Positions 26,001 to 34,190 of a DNA stretch of 36,769 nt are shown here, piece after piece. The translations under genes and the position numbers were made by a program. Within the stretch, counting starts at the first letter, position 1, and each line of letters starts with the position of its first letter. Source of the DNA: a virus; IMG/VR virus record IMGVR_UViG_3300010155_000027, positions 1 to 36,769 of that record; one strand, given 5' to 3'. The notes below the pieces were generated by a model. The model did not search any database. It was not told the DNA's origin and saw only the letters and a program-made list of their open reading frames with translations.

Positions 26001-29000
26001 GATGCAGTAGTTGATGGTATAAATAAAGATGCTGGAGTTCCTTATAGTGGTCAAAATAAATCTTTTATTATATCTAGGAACGCGAAAGGGACAATTCTTG
26101 GAAAATATATGATTCATAAAGCTGGTCCTGAGTTATCAAAATCAATGGAATCTGCTAATAATGGGGAAGGTATTAACTTTTTAATGATGGATAGTGCTAT
26201 TAAGCAAAGAGGAAATAGAACTCCTGGTGATTATAACTACAATAAAGGTAAACCTTTAGAATTAATAGGTGGAGCAAAGGAAATAATAGAGATAGACCCA
26301 GGAGATTTGAAGTATTCTTATTCTGTTATTAATGACCATAAAATGCTTGGTACTAATGAACACGGAAAATCTATTGGCGTAACTTTAGTTAAACAAATGC
26401 TTACTAATCTACATCCTGATATGTTTTCTAAAACAGAGCAAAAAATAATTAATGATTATTATGATGAAATTTCACAAAAATCTTACGAAGGTAAACCTGA
26501 ATATGATGTTATGTTTGAGAAGTATAAAGAAAATCAATCTGAATCTATTGCTAAAGACATTGTAGAGAATATTGAAGAAGTAGGTATCCCTACTATTCAA
26601 AAGATTTTAAGAACACCGGGATATGAGAAATTAGCTCAAGAAGTTTTATTAGAAATTTTAAGAGCAGACAAAACAGCTATAGAATCTCTTGGAGCAGAAG
26701 GAGAGTTATCAGGAAGTGATTTAGAAGAAAAACAACGAGGTTTAATTGACTTCTATTCTACTGCTGATAATATTGTCAAACATTTAGGTGCTATAAAAGA
26801 AGGCTATCCTATGTTTTTTGATAAGTATACTAAAAATTATATTTTAACTGCTTTAGATAGATATAGCGCTGAAAGAGTATTAAGACCTAAGATTAAAAAT
26901 TCTTTAATAGCAAGAATGCGCCCTTATGACAAATCCTTACAGAAGAAATTCCCAGAATTAAATACAAAAGATGATATATTTTATTTAGGAGATTTATTTA
27001 AAGAAACTCCCATGTTTACTGATATTCCTAAATTAGAAAAAACTACTTTAGGAGCACTTTGGGCTGCTAAAGATATGCCTATGTATAAGAAATATAAGAG
27101 CGAATTTGACGAAATATTTGAAGCTATTAATGTTAGAGTTCCACAAGATTCTCCATCTGGAGCACAAGTTAAAAAGTTTAGAGGATTTACTGGTATTAAT
27201 GACCACGGAGTATTATCTCATAGTAGGTCAATGGAAGCTCAAGGTGGAGCTGATTTAGACGGAGATGAATCCTTTATATATTTTGGCGGAAGAAAACAGG
27301 ATGGTTCTGGTGAAGGTATGAAAAAAGCTTGGAAGAATATGTATAAAGCTCAAAAGAAAGAATTTCATACCGAAGATGGGAAAAATATCAAAAATGCTAA
27401 AGAACAATATAGAGATAAGGTTGTAATAAGTGAAAAAGATTTAAAAGCTCAAGGTATTGACCCTCAATTTCTTAAAGAAGTTAAGAATAATCCATTTGCA
27501 AAGTATTCTCCTGCTGTAAGAATGTTTACAGGAGAACAAACAGCTAATTCTAGACAAATGATGGGACCTATCGTTACGATGACCTCACATATGAGAGCAG
27601 CTTGGAGTTCTTTAAGACATAGTAAAAAATATGCTTTTGATGTTACCTCGTTTGGAGAATATGATTATAAAGATTATAAACAGAGAATTAAATTAAAAAC
27701 TCCTCTTAGATGGAGAGTAGTATTGGCTCCAAAAGAACCTAGTGCCGAACAAAGAGATTTAACTAAAGCATTAATCAATTTTACAGCTGACCCAGCCAAT
27801 GAACCTGGATTAGTTGATTATAACCAAATGAAAACTTTATTAGAATCTTCATATTTTGAAAAAAGTTATGAAGAATATAATCCTAAGAAAAATAAATGGG
27901 TTACAGTTAATGCTAAAAAACCAGGAGGATATGGAGGAACTGAGCCACAAACTGGTAGGGATAGATATAAAGATATAGCAGGTATTAATAATGCTTTCTT
28001 TGGTAGAAATTACCAAGTAAATAGAGCTTGGACCCCTCATGAAAAAAGATTAAAAGTTGGAGTTATAGATAAGTATAGTTCTGAAGAAATTAATACTGCT
28101 ACTCTTAAATTTGCTAATACATTACGAAATGTTGATATGAATATATCTTTATTTGACAGAATTAATGGAACTGCTCTTAAAGATATGTATAATGTGCATA
28201 AAGCTTATGCTAAAAATTTAACATACTATAAAAAGTTATTAGGAAGAACTTATCTTATCGAAGATACTAGTAAGTATATAGATTTTGTTGTTGAAAATGA
28301 TTTACATATTGAAGATAATTTAGTCAATATGGCTAAATGGGGAACAGATATTAAAAGTAGATTAAAAACAGCTGGTATTAAAGTTTCTGAAAAGGACATC
28401 CCTAATGTTAAAAATCCTGAACATGTAGAAATATTTTTAAGAAATTTAGTAGACAAATCAGCTGATTACTTGTCAAATGCTATGCATAATATGGCTACCT
28501 TAGAAAGAGTTGTTAATGTATATAATGAAAGTTATGCAAAAGGAGAAGGACTTACCGATGCAATGATGGAGCGTATAAGAAAAAAAGTAGAAGTTTTCAA
28601 GTCTATCAATGCTGCACAATATGCAAATAGAAGTAAAAAGGGAGACTTTGTTTCTGCTGATAATTTAGAACAAATAGCAAATAATAAAAAAATTAAAGCT
28701 CTTCATGATGCTGCTAAAAAACATGGGTTTACTACTTTTTCCCCAGAACTTAAAACTGATTCTGAAAAAAGTACTAAATTAGTAGACCAAGCTTCATTAG
28801 ATAAGCTGATGTTTGCCTTTAGAGAGAATTTACCTTCTGAATCTGCTAAAAATATGTTTGATACTTTACTTATAGGGTCATTAAGAAGTCCTGAAGTACA
28901 AAAAGCTATTAGTGATATTTATAAAATACCTAAAAATAAAAGAACTGATGAACATCGGAAATTATTAGATGCATTACATTTTGAGGGTGCAAAAACCAAT

Positions 29001-32000
29001 ACTACTAAATTAGCATTTGATTCTAAAATTATTAATTCCGATAATATTATTAAGTTTTTTAAAACAAAAAATAAATTCTATTTGCATTCTACAGAACCTT
29101 TAGACAAAAAAGATATGAAAGATATAGAATCCATAGAAGTAGACAAATATGTTAATAATATAGATATTAGAACTGCAGCTAATGTTGTTGAAGATTTAGA
29201 TGCTTATTCTGGTATCAAAAAGGGTGGTAAATTAACTCCTGAAAATAAGAAAATAGCTAAAGAATTACATGAACATTTAAAGTTCTTTTCAGATACTAGA
29301 GGAAAGGATTTAAGTCAATTATTATCAGGTATATATTCTACTATGCATGAACCTTTTGCAGATGTACCTCCTAAGGCTTTTAATCAAATGAATATAAATG
29401 ATATTAAATTAATTAATAATTATTTCAAATTTATCAGACAAGGTAGTTTTATACAAAGATTTGGCAAACAATTGAGTGATTTAAAAAAGGCAGGTGTTAA
29501 AGGTTGGCACCATTTAATGTTTCCTAAAGGAGTTAGTGAAACTCAAATGGCCCATGATATAAAGTTTTTACCTTCTCAAGGATATTTTCATACATCTGAT
29601 GCAACTCCTGGAAAATTAGCAAAGATGTATAAGCCTACTTATTATGGAGAAGTTTTGCAAAATTGGATAGGAAGAACTCATGATTTGTCATATGGAGTTT
29701 CTGAAAATTTAATAGGTGATTTTCAAAGAACCTTTAGCTTTTTACAAGATGTAGGATTAGGGAAAGATGGAGACGCTATATGGAGATTATCTGTTAGAAA
29801 ACATGAATTAGCTCAAGGACATGAGTCAAAAGAGAAGGTTTATGAACAAAATTGGGAAGAATCAGTTAAAAGAAATAATTGGCATAAAATTAGAGATAAA
29901 AAATATATAGTTGATATTGATGGAACTAGAAAGGAATATTCAGGATATAGTCTTGTAGATGCTACTATGAGTAAACTTAAGGATACTATGAAAGAATATC
30001 ATAGTTTAATAACAGGCAAACCTGGAGCTTTAAACAAGTACATAACAGGATTTTATGATTCCCAACAAACTCAACCTATTTTAGATTATAAATCCTTTAT
30101 AAATGATTTAAATAAGGCTTATAGAGGTGGAAGATTACTGAAAGCAAATGATTCAAAAGTAACTGAATTACTTAATATTGGAATAGATGGAATGAGGCAT
30201 ATGACTCGCTCTATGTTTATTGATTTACTTCCTCCTAGTGAATATTCAAGGATAGAAAAGGGAGTTAAAAAAACTATTAGCACTAAAAAATATTGGGAAT
30301 TATCTAAGCTGGAACAAAAAAAATGGATTGCTGATAAAGAATCTAAAGTAAAGGAATATGAAGACCTTCTAATTGAAAGTACAGGGCATAGAGAAGGGTA
30401 TTTTCCTCATTATTTCTCTAGCACTAAAAGACTTAAGGAAGCCAAAAAACGTGATGAAATAGCGGTGCTTCAATCTGGTAAATCAAAAGCAGAAAAAAAA
30501 GATTTGATGAAAAAAATTATGATTAAATATAAAATGAGAATGGGAGATTGGGACTTTGCTGACTATGATGTATGGGAAAAATATGATGCTGATTTATTTG
30601 GGGAAGCTATAAAAGAAGTTAGAGAAAAAAAACTTTCCAGACAAGACAAACAAACTCTACCTAGTGTTAATCAAAGATTTGGCAATATGTTTGCTCGTGA
30701 TGAGCATACTGGAGGATGGCTTGTTGACCCAACTTCTGTTGAAATATATATAAGAAATGTAACTAATACGTATTTTAGACAAATGGGCAATATTATGTCA
30801 AGATTTACTCTTCATAAAATGAAAAATCATATGAATAAAAAATGGGTTACACCAGCTAAATTGAAGGACAAAAAAGAGGCACGTGAACTTGTTAATAATT
30901 GGACTTCATTTTGGAGAAGATATGCTTCAGAAGCTATGGGTAATCCAGTTATAGTATCTCAAACTGATTTAAATACTCCTGGATTAAAGATTAAAGGAAC
31001 TCCCTTAGCTTGGTGGGCTGATAATGTTGTAGCAGATAAGGTTAATAAAATTGCTAAAAATTTAGGTATAATTGAAAAAGACCCTGTTGAATTTAGAAGA
31101 GACGAAGTAAACTCAGATAATGATAAAGTTATTCTTAATGGCTGGGATGCATACGATATGAAAAAATGGTCAAATCTTGAAGGTAAATATCAATTAGCTA
31201 CGCTTATGACACATCCAAAAACTATGATTAATAATATATTTGGTGGAACTATGCATACTTTTCAATCTGTAGGCTTTGAACCGTTAAGAAAAGCTAGAGA
31301 TTATAAATTTTTAGCAAAAATTAGCGAGATATTCTCAACTAAAGAAAAAGTAACTAAGTTTGTCGCTGAATTAGGTATTCAACCTGAGTTTTTACAGCAT
31401 GAATTTGGCTTACATAAAGAATTTAGAGAAGGCAAAGCAAAAGCATTTGTCAATGAATTAGTTAAATTAAGTGGAGAAGCTAAGAGTCTTAAGGATATAG
31501 ATATTCGTGGTATAGCAAATAAATATGGCATTGGTGCTAAAATCATGCAAAAAGCCGCTAAATTTATGTCTGTCCCTGAAACTATGCTAAGAAGGGATGC
31601 ATTTATGGCTCATTATATTAAAGCATGGGAAAGATATGGTGGGGCTATTGTTGACCCATATAACCCTATTTTAATTGAAACAGCTAAAAAAGGAGTTAAG
31701 GCTACTCAATTCTTATATAACGCTCCATATAGACCTGGTTTTGCTCGCTCTGGGTTAGGCAAAATAATGTCAAGATTTCAGTTATGGTCTTGGAATGCTG
31801 TTAGATTTAGAAACGATGTAAGAAAACAAGCAAGACTTTATGGTTTTGAACCTGGAACTGAAGCAATGAAAAGATTTGAACGTACTATGACTACTGATAT
31901 GTTTGTCTTGGCATTGTCCTCTGTTTTTATGTACTCCTTATTTGAACAAGCTTTACCTGCTCCATGGAATTGGTTACAAGATACATCTCAATGGTTATTT

Positions 32001-32345
32001 GGAGATGAAAAAGAAAGAGACAGAGCATTTTTTGGAACATATCCAACTCCAATTGCTCCATTACAAATGATAACTCCGCCTATTGCTAGGTTCCCTATAT
32101 CTGTAATAAGAGAATTTGCTGAAGATGATTATACTAAATTAGCAGACTACTATATGTATACTATGTTTCCTTTTGGAAGAATTATTAGAGATTTTGTAGG
32201 ACCTGGAAATTTAATAGAGAATCCTATGAGAATTCCTGAAAAAATTATTGGATTTCCTTTATTTGGGATGGCTAAAGAAGCAAAAAGAATCAGAGAATCT
32301 GATTATGAACCTCCTACTCCTGGACTTAAATCTTTAAAATATTAA
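23025..32345 (+). CDS. giant ejection protein containing a two-barrel RNA polymerase active centre (3106 aa)
   Basis: GTG start 5 nt after the previous stop. Domains: a Gln/Pro-rich start, then hydrophobic Gly/Ala segments (about 93-132, 195-275); a SLOG-like Rossmannoid domain (405-570); a beta-like barrel with K1012 and K1021-G nine residues apart, followed by GK1027 and SAIK1060; a beta-prime-like barrel with R1287-PKIKNSLIARMRP, R1371-V-P and GGA-D1410-LDGD1414; long helical regions; a polyvalent-protein-type tail with GYFPHYF (2458-2464) and THPKTMINNIFGG (2729-2741); and a membrane-like helix (2959-2973). The lysine pair and D-x-D-G-D are the catalytic hallmarks of cellular, YonO-type and eukaryotic RdRP-type polymerases. 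The ejection-gene context implies packaging and injection to transcribe early genes. It could instead be a degenerate barrel with another role, but both barrels keep their key residues. Confidence 0.75.
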   Translation: MAIQQQIPQQQQQPQFQPSLTQEQTRSYISLYKRNPRLFDENKLNQLREHANYHNVPFYEGDFSIIEALKQAGGGFIEGFTTLNIIDPPDNEWEAVARSAGHLAGFAPGILAGPMSKIKALQGAASALRGARGLPLKIAEDFITPQVKKFTKAALRTNFKGKTDAFDTVSKFLTTGKAAHIAEGAFNLGTASAISSWQGGVDSMLDSFFHGAVAGGVFRGIGNQINLKDPKAEKFARGLAGSLFMGLPSTIRGASTPEQVYEYLMGAYFGGNEKPWTVAKASKIAQKVRKTSENSKDPYLRKTYDPEEAYEEWNETPPEVQKEVRKMTNQMAGGTPEEINDFFYFLAEQEGILDKLAKKDVVETRKAVFEHGENVEKQAVKELIQQAGKEPFEIAEGKFDPSSHYILTTGESGIQAYGVSKANKRGITSIQSKHPDQVKAYGKPGETIVMDREALAAANEPIKTAIDNLNNKGIKTDIGKLTEYMKEGLRRDAVNVRFATSLIVMDNLNPKMNGVTGKSKYITQLGIDSKKPIFVFDSNGWNKFDYSKNKFVPTSETPEITPRVALFGKNRLGPTEKLALDRIFDKFDKIGFKDLVKEEIDKKEDIIDIDSNIRDVGEFHSSLIDNKMSYLFKRHIEPVLKEMPEFKDRFKRAQKLSEIEGIAGDFLPDYIERESKINRSEEWADAIQDNSNIEINQETRGKMRQFLAYQNLGQKVRFITTDGKTVEIANPEAPFTMAGKNKLVIEPSKPLEDAYKTAANISEPPKEGIYAVLDHLTYKGIDYDLSSFNYNSTLYELSKLREVNAKGSFGDIYKSQKVTKQAFISNVIKSMKKKNMHPYGGVGDKDRIVFVKYHPKYKKIKPGFTVDASVYKMAKELYGINRLEHDNMMKSIIAYSQDLNGMSIRDMAASKKGDFIFNAIEDNKRAQIWMTNGIAGDKNFINNPRYTGANLKLSENGNYKAVLIADPKKGANLLTSLNVDLPQGVDGAIIATDAVVDGINKDAGVPYSGQNKSFIISRNAKGTILGKYMIHKAGPELSKSMESANNGEGINFLMMDSAIKQRGNRTPGDYNYNKGKPLELIGGAKEIIEIDPGDLKYSYSVINDHKMLGTNEHGKSIGVTLVKQMLTNLHPDMFSKTEQKIINDYYDEISQKSYEGKPEYDVMFEKYKENQSESIAKDIVENIEEVGIPTIQKILRTPGYEKLAQEVLLEILRADKTAIESLGAEGELSGSDLEEKQRGLIDFYSTADNIVKHLGAIKEGYPMFFDKYTKNYILTALDRYSAERVLRPKIKNSLIARMRPYDKSLQKKFPELNTKDDIFYLGDLFKETPMFTDIPKLEKTTLGALWAAKDMPMYKKYKSEFDEIFEAINVRVPQDSPSGAQVKKFRGFTGINDHGVLSHSRSMEAQGGADLDGDESFIYFGGRKQDGSGEGMKKAWKNMYKAQKKEFHTEDGKNIKNAKEQYRDKVVISEKDLKAQGIDPQFLKEVKNNPFAKYSPAVRMFTGEQTANSRQMMGPIVTMTSHMRAAWSSLRHSKKYAFDVTSFGEYDYKDYKQRIKLKTPLRWRVVLAPKEPSAEQRDLTKALINFTADPANEPGLVDYNQMKTLLESSYFEKSYEEYNPKKNKWVTVNAKKPGGYGGTEPQTGRDRYKDIAGINNAFFGRNYQVNRAWTPHEKRLKVGVIDKYSSEEINTATLKFANTLRNVDMNISLFDRINGTALKDMYNVHKAYAKNLTYYKKLLGRTYLIEDTSKYIDFVVENDLHIEDNLVNMAKWGTDIKSRLKTAGIKVSEKDIPNVKNPEHVEIFLRNLVDKSADYLSNAMHNMATLERVVNVYNESYAKGEGLTDAMMERIRKKVEVFKSINAAQYANRSKKGDFVSADNLEQIANNKKIKALHDAAKKHGFTTFSPELKTDSEKSTKLVDQASLDKLMFAFRENLPSESAKNMFDTLLIGSLRSPEVQKAISDIYKIPKNKRTDEHRKLLDALHFEGAKTNTTKLAFDSKIINSDNIIKFFKTKNKFYLHSTEPLDKKDMKDIESIEVDKYVNNIDIRTAANVVEDLDAYSGIKKGGKLTPENKKIAKELHEHLKFFSDTRGKDLSQLLSGIYSTMHEPFADVPPKAFNQMNINDIKLINNYFKFIRQGSFIQRFGKQLSDLKKAGVKGWHHLMFPKGVSETQMAHDIKFLPSQGYFHTSDATPGKLAKMYKPTYYGEVLQNWIGRTHDLSYGVSENLIGDFQRTFSFLQDVGLGKDGDAIWRLSVRKHELAQGHESKEKVYEQNWEESVKRNNWHKIRDKKYIVDIDGTRKEYSGYSLVDATMSKLKDTMKEYHSLITGKPGALNKYITGFYDSQQTQPILDYKSFINDLNKAYRGGRLLKANDSKVTELLNIGIDGMRHMTRSMFIDLLPPSEYSRIEKGVKKTISTKKYWELSKLEQKKWIADKESKVKEYEDLLIESTGHREGYFPHYFSSTKRLKEAKKRDEIAVLQSGKSKAEKKDLMKKIMIKYKMRMGDWDFADYDVWEKYDADLFGEAIKEVREKKLSRQDKQTLPSVNQRFGNMFARDEHTGGWLVDPTSVEIYIRNVTNTYFRQMGNIMSRFTLHKMKNHMNKKWVTPAKLKDKKEARELVNNWTSFWRRYASEAMGNPVIVSQTDLNTPGLKIKGTPLAWWADNVVADKVNKIAKNLGIIEKDPVEFRRDEVNSDNDKVILNGWDAYDMKKWSNLEGKYQLATLMTHPKTMINNIFGGTMHTFQSVGFEPLRKARDYKFLAKISEIFSTKEKVTKFVAELGIQPEFLQHEFGLHKEFREGKAKAFVNELVKLSGEAKSLKDIDIRGIANKYGIGAKIMQKAAKFMSVPETMLRRDAFMAHYIKAWERYGGAIVDPYNPILIETAKKGVKATQFLYNAPYRPGFARSGLGKIMSRFQLWSWNAVRFRNDVRKQARLYGFEPGTEAMKRFERTMTTDMFVLALSSVFMYSLFEQALPAPWNWLQDTSQWLFGDEKERDRAFFGTYPTPIAPLQMITPPIARFPISVIREFAEDDYTKLADYYMYTMFPFGRIIRDFVGPGNLIENPMRIPEKIIGFPLFGMAKEAKRIRESDYEPPTPGLKSLKY
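24246..24740 (+). other. SLOG/LOG-like Rossmannoid domain inside the giant protein
   Basis: Residues 408-570 read as a nucleotide-binding SLOG-family domain. There is a Gly-containing first loop (TTGESGIQAYGVSKAN), a RRDAVNVRFATSLIVMD strand (490-506) equivalent to the 'R..N...aD..i.v' strand, a G-V-T-G-K (514-518) loop and KKPIFVFDSNGW (530-541) equivalent to the 'GKP..vfd' strand. Such domains occur in polyvalent phage proteins and may bind nucleotides or their derivatives. The assignment is by pattern only. Confidence 0.5.
25980..27266 (+). other. two-barrel RNA polymerase catalytic core within the giant protein
   Basis: From the beta-like barrel (D986-G987, K1012, K1021, K1027, K1060) to the beta-prime-like DxDGD motif (D1410, D1412, D1414). 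The order beta-like then beta-prime-like in one chain is that of YonO and the cellular-type RdRPs. The motif neighbourhood AD-L-DGD compares with ADFDGD of cellular beta-prime and GGDLDGD of RdRPs. The Lys pair compares with K1065/K1073 of E. coli RpoB. Confidence 0.7.
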
Positions 32346-32530
32346 CTACGTTTAATTCGTTCTTCTAATTCACTAAATGGTTCAAATGTATAGTCAAACA
32401 TACAATCTATGTGTACAATAACAGCTTCATCATCATGAAATATTCCATCTTTATCGACAAATCCTACTGAAGCTTTATACGCAGAAGAGCTTTGTGAAAT
32501 TAATTCTTTACAAACAGGACATTTAATCAT
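32342..32530 (-). CDS. small zinc-binding protein (62 aa)
   Basis: Cys/His ligands C4-x2-C7 and H40-x2-C43 make a probable single zinc site. The segment between holds a beta pair (VGFVDKDGIFHDDEAVIVH), and the C-terminus is an acidic helix. It starts in an ATGA overlap with the 106-aa gene upstream, so it is likely coupled to it. Its stop codon overlaps the stop of the convergent giant gene (shared TTAA). The partner and role are not recognised. Confidence 0.7.
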   Translation of the reverse strand: MIKCPVCKELISQSSSAYKASVGFVDKDGIFHDDEAVIVHIDCMFDYTFEPFSELEERIKRS

Positions 32531-32847
32531 AGCCTTCTCTTGTTGTCTTCATCATCAATCATCCCCCATAATAGACAAAGATAAACTATAACATCTGTCA
32601 TACGCCCTCTTACATTTTCTCTTTGACTTTTATGTCCCTTAACATAAGCGCAAATACCATCTATATGCTTCAATAAGTATACTAATAATATTTCCTTTCT
32701 GTCAAGTTCTAAATTGTCAGCTATTTTTTCAAAGTTAGCAAACGCATTATTTTGCTTTCTTGCGTACTCTTTTTGACCTGCTTCCCTTGTTTTTTGTATC
32801 TTTTGGAATATCTCCTTTATCAGAGACTCCATTTGTTTCTGTGTCAT
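32527..32847 (-). CDS. DUF1599-like all-helical phage protein
   Basis: 106 aa. Motifs in order: REAGQKEYAR (21-30), AFANFEKIA (35-43), VYLLKHIDG (56-64), then GRMTDVIVYLCLLWGMI (81-97). This pattern (EYA...dvFaNFe...KHid...gRi.DvivYl.Ll) is typical of the DUF1599/nucleotide-modification-associated all-alpha family of phages, some of which resemble MazG-type nucleotide pyrophosphohydrolases. A role in nucleotide-pool handling during replication is an inference. The N-terminal 101 nt lie inside the end of the 104-aa gene in another frame; the start has AAAGG at 6 nt. Confidence 0.75.
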   Translation of the reverse strand: MTQKQMESLIKEIFQKIQKTREAGQKEYARKQNNAFANFEKIADNLELDRKEILLVYLLKHIDGICAYVKGHKSQRENVRGRMTDVIVYLCLLWGMIDDEDNKRRL

Positions 32848-33061
32848 CTTTGGCCTTTGCTTTTTCTTCAGCTTCTTTCATTTTTTTTATAACAAAGTCA
32901 CTAAATTCCTTTGTATCAGAATTATATTCAATATATAAACCTATAACATTGTCTAGTCTTTGCATAAAATTAGCACATTCGTGAATTCTATTATTCACTT
33001 CTATAATGCCTCCAGCCAACTCTTTATTTGTTGGTTTTTTTCTAACTTTTGGTAATGCCAT
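32747..33061 (-). CDS. small conserved-type phage protein (104 aa) with basic tail
   Basis: Strong AAAGGAG site at 33069-33075. The N-terminal 70 residues are helical (KVRKKPTNKELAGGIIEVNN, then an ECANFMQRLDNVIGLYIEY coil) and look conserved in type among marine phages. The last 35 residues are low-complexity and charged, ending in a basic tail. That tail lies in the 101-nt overlap with the DUF1599-like gene, where coding constraint may explain its poor complexity. No known function. It is the first gene after a structured leader. Confidence 0.7.
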   Translation of the reverse strand: MALPKVRKKPTNKELAGGIIEVNNRIHECANFMQRLDNVIGLYIEYNSDTKEFSDFVIKKMKEAEEKAKAKDDTETNGVSDKGDIPKDTKNKGSRSKRVRKKAK

Positions 33062-33174
33062 TTATTTACTCCTTTCGATTTACAGGCTAAAGAGAATTGG
33101 GAAATGCTGTATAGTGGGGTAGTTCCCTTTAACCTGATATCGATAATTTAATGCAACTGCACTATTTAAGTGTC
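33062..33174 (-). promoter_or_regulatory. 113-nt intergenic leader with a foldable RNA element
   Basis: On the - strand a 9-bp stem (33128-33136 with 33083-33091, one U-G pair) is continued by a 5-bp stem (33123-33127 with 33099-33103). The 19-nt apical loop is rich in C and A. The ribosome site of the 104-aa gene (33069-33075) lies 7 nt beyond the base of the stem. It could be an mRNA leader controlling translation, a processing site, or a hairpin promoter region. No known riboswitch class was recognised. Confidence 0.4.
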
Positions 33175-33468
33175 TCATTCAATGCCATAATATTTATTAG
33201 TAGCTCTTAATTTCTCTATATCCTTTTTAATATTTTCGGTATAAGAGCTTAGAGCTTTTTCCATTTCATCATCGTTTGGAATACTATTATTTCTAATTGT
33301 ATAATCATCATAATCGACACTTTTGTGATTAACTAATTTAATACTTGGAGGCTTATCTTCAAAGTATTTTTTTACAGTAACTTTCAATAACTCTCCTTGC
33401 CTTGTATTTATACCTATAATTTCATCTATAATAATTCTAATTTGCTCATAGTCCTTTGAATTCGTCAT
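33175..33468 (-). CDS. unknown acidic/basic helical protein (97 aa)
   Basis: The start at 33468 is preferred over an in-frame ATG 6 nt upstream because AAAAGGAG then has a 6-nt spacer. It contains DYEQIRIIIDEIIGINTRQG (helix), LLKVTVKKYFED, a polar middle and a C-terminal helix (KKDIEKLRATNKY). No motif is recognised. The N-terminal overlap of 23 nt with the 106-aa gene upstream indicates an operon. Confidence 0.65.
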   Translation of the reverse strand: MTNSKDYEQIRIIIDEIIGINTRQGELLKVTVKKYFEDKPPSIKLVNHKSVDYDDYTIRNNSIPNDDEMEKALSSYTENIKKDIEKLRATNKYYGIE

Positions 33469-33766
33469 TATCATCTCCTTTTAAATGTTCTTTTTCGTCA
33501 AATTCTAGTACGTTTCTAGTATTTTCATTAATTTTCTTATAATCTATTTTATGATTTTGTCCTTTAATAAAGTCTTCAGGCAAATCTTTTAGTATCAATT
33601 CTTGATAGTTCACATTCATAACTCCCTGCCTTCCACTTGTTTTGTATACTGGAAATAATCCCTTATCTTTATATATAAACAAGGGATTAGCACATAGATA
33701 AGTTCCATTTCTTCTTTCTTTTAATGAAGAATAATACCCTTTATTTTTTTTGAATTCATAGACCAT
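33446..33766 (-). CDS. unknown basic protein (106 aa)
   Basis: AGAGGA lies 8 nt before the ATG. The N-terminal half is beta-rich and aromatic (GYYSSLKERRNGTYLCANPL, LFPVYKTSGRQGVMNVNYQE); the C-terminal half is polar, with an acidic end (KGDDNDEF). It overlaps the nuclease-like gene by 11 nt and the next gene by 21 nt or more. It could be a partner of the adjacent nuclease, but nothing in the sequence says so. Confidence 0.65.
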   Translation of the reverse strand: MVYEFKKNKGYYSSLKERRNGTYLCANPLFIYKDKGLFPVYKTSGRQGVMNVNYQELILKDLPEDFIKGQNHKIDYKKINENTRNVLEFDEKEHLKGDDNDEFKGL

Positions 33767-34190
33767 TTGTTAAATCCTCTAATGGTATTAAGGCTATTTC
33801 ACTCGCTTTATCATCTCCTCCCATTACCACTTTCCCATTTCCATCCATAACACTTCTTTTAACAACCATTTTCAATACATCTACAGGAAACATTAGTACA
33901 CTAACTATTTCACCTTTCCAAGTCAAAATGTGTGCCCACCAATCAGCTTCTGTAACATTCAAACCACTTAAATTTCCCCTACAAGCTATTTCTATTGCTA
34001 CATTTCCTGTTTTCTTCCATTTGTCTCTTTCTGTTTTGACCTCTACTTTTCCCATTGATAGCACTTTAGCTAAACTATTTTCATATTTAACTCCAAAATC
34101 CAAATCAATGTCAAATTTACTATCCTTATTGTTTTTTATTTGATATTCCTTTAACTTTTCTGCTGCTTCCATAGCACCTCCATATATCAT
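33756..34190 (-). CDS. PD-(D/E)XK nuclease-like protein
   Basis: 144 aa (or 138 from an internal ATG at 34172 with GGAGG 4 nt upstream). The core reads DIDLDFGVKYENSLAKVL (E37), then GKVEVKTERDKW (E50-V-K52), TGNVAIEIACRGNLSGLNVT and an ADWWAH helix. The helix Glu followed by E-x-K on a strand is the active-site layout of small restriction-endonuclease-fold enzymes (Holliday-junction resolvase or RecB-like). A conserved 'TGN..iE...RG..SG...TeADWW' block is typical of phage members. It probably acts on branched or recombining DNA. The ATGA start overlaps the preceding 46-aa gene. Confidence 0.75.
   Translation of the reverse strand: MIYGGAMEAAEKLKEYQIKNNKDSKFDIDLDFGVKYENSLAKVLSMGKVEVKTERDKWKKTGNVAIEIACRGNLSGLNVTEADWWAHILTWKGEIVSVLMFPVDVLKMVVKRSVMDGNGKVVMGGDDKASEIALIPLEDLTNGL

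Noticed and set aside
33100-33125. T7-type promoter (a CACTATA core is present on the - strand)
   Set aside because: Only a few core bases match, the flanks do not, and no second copy occurs before other genes.
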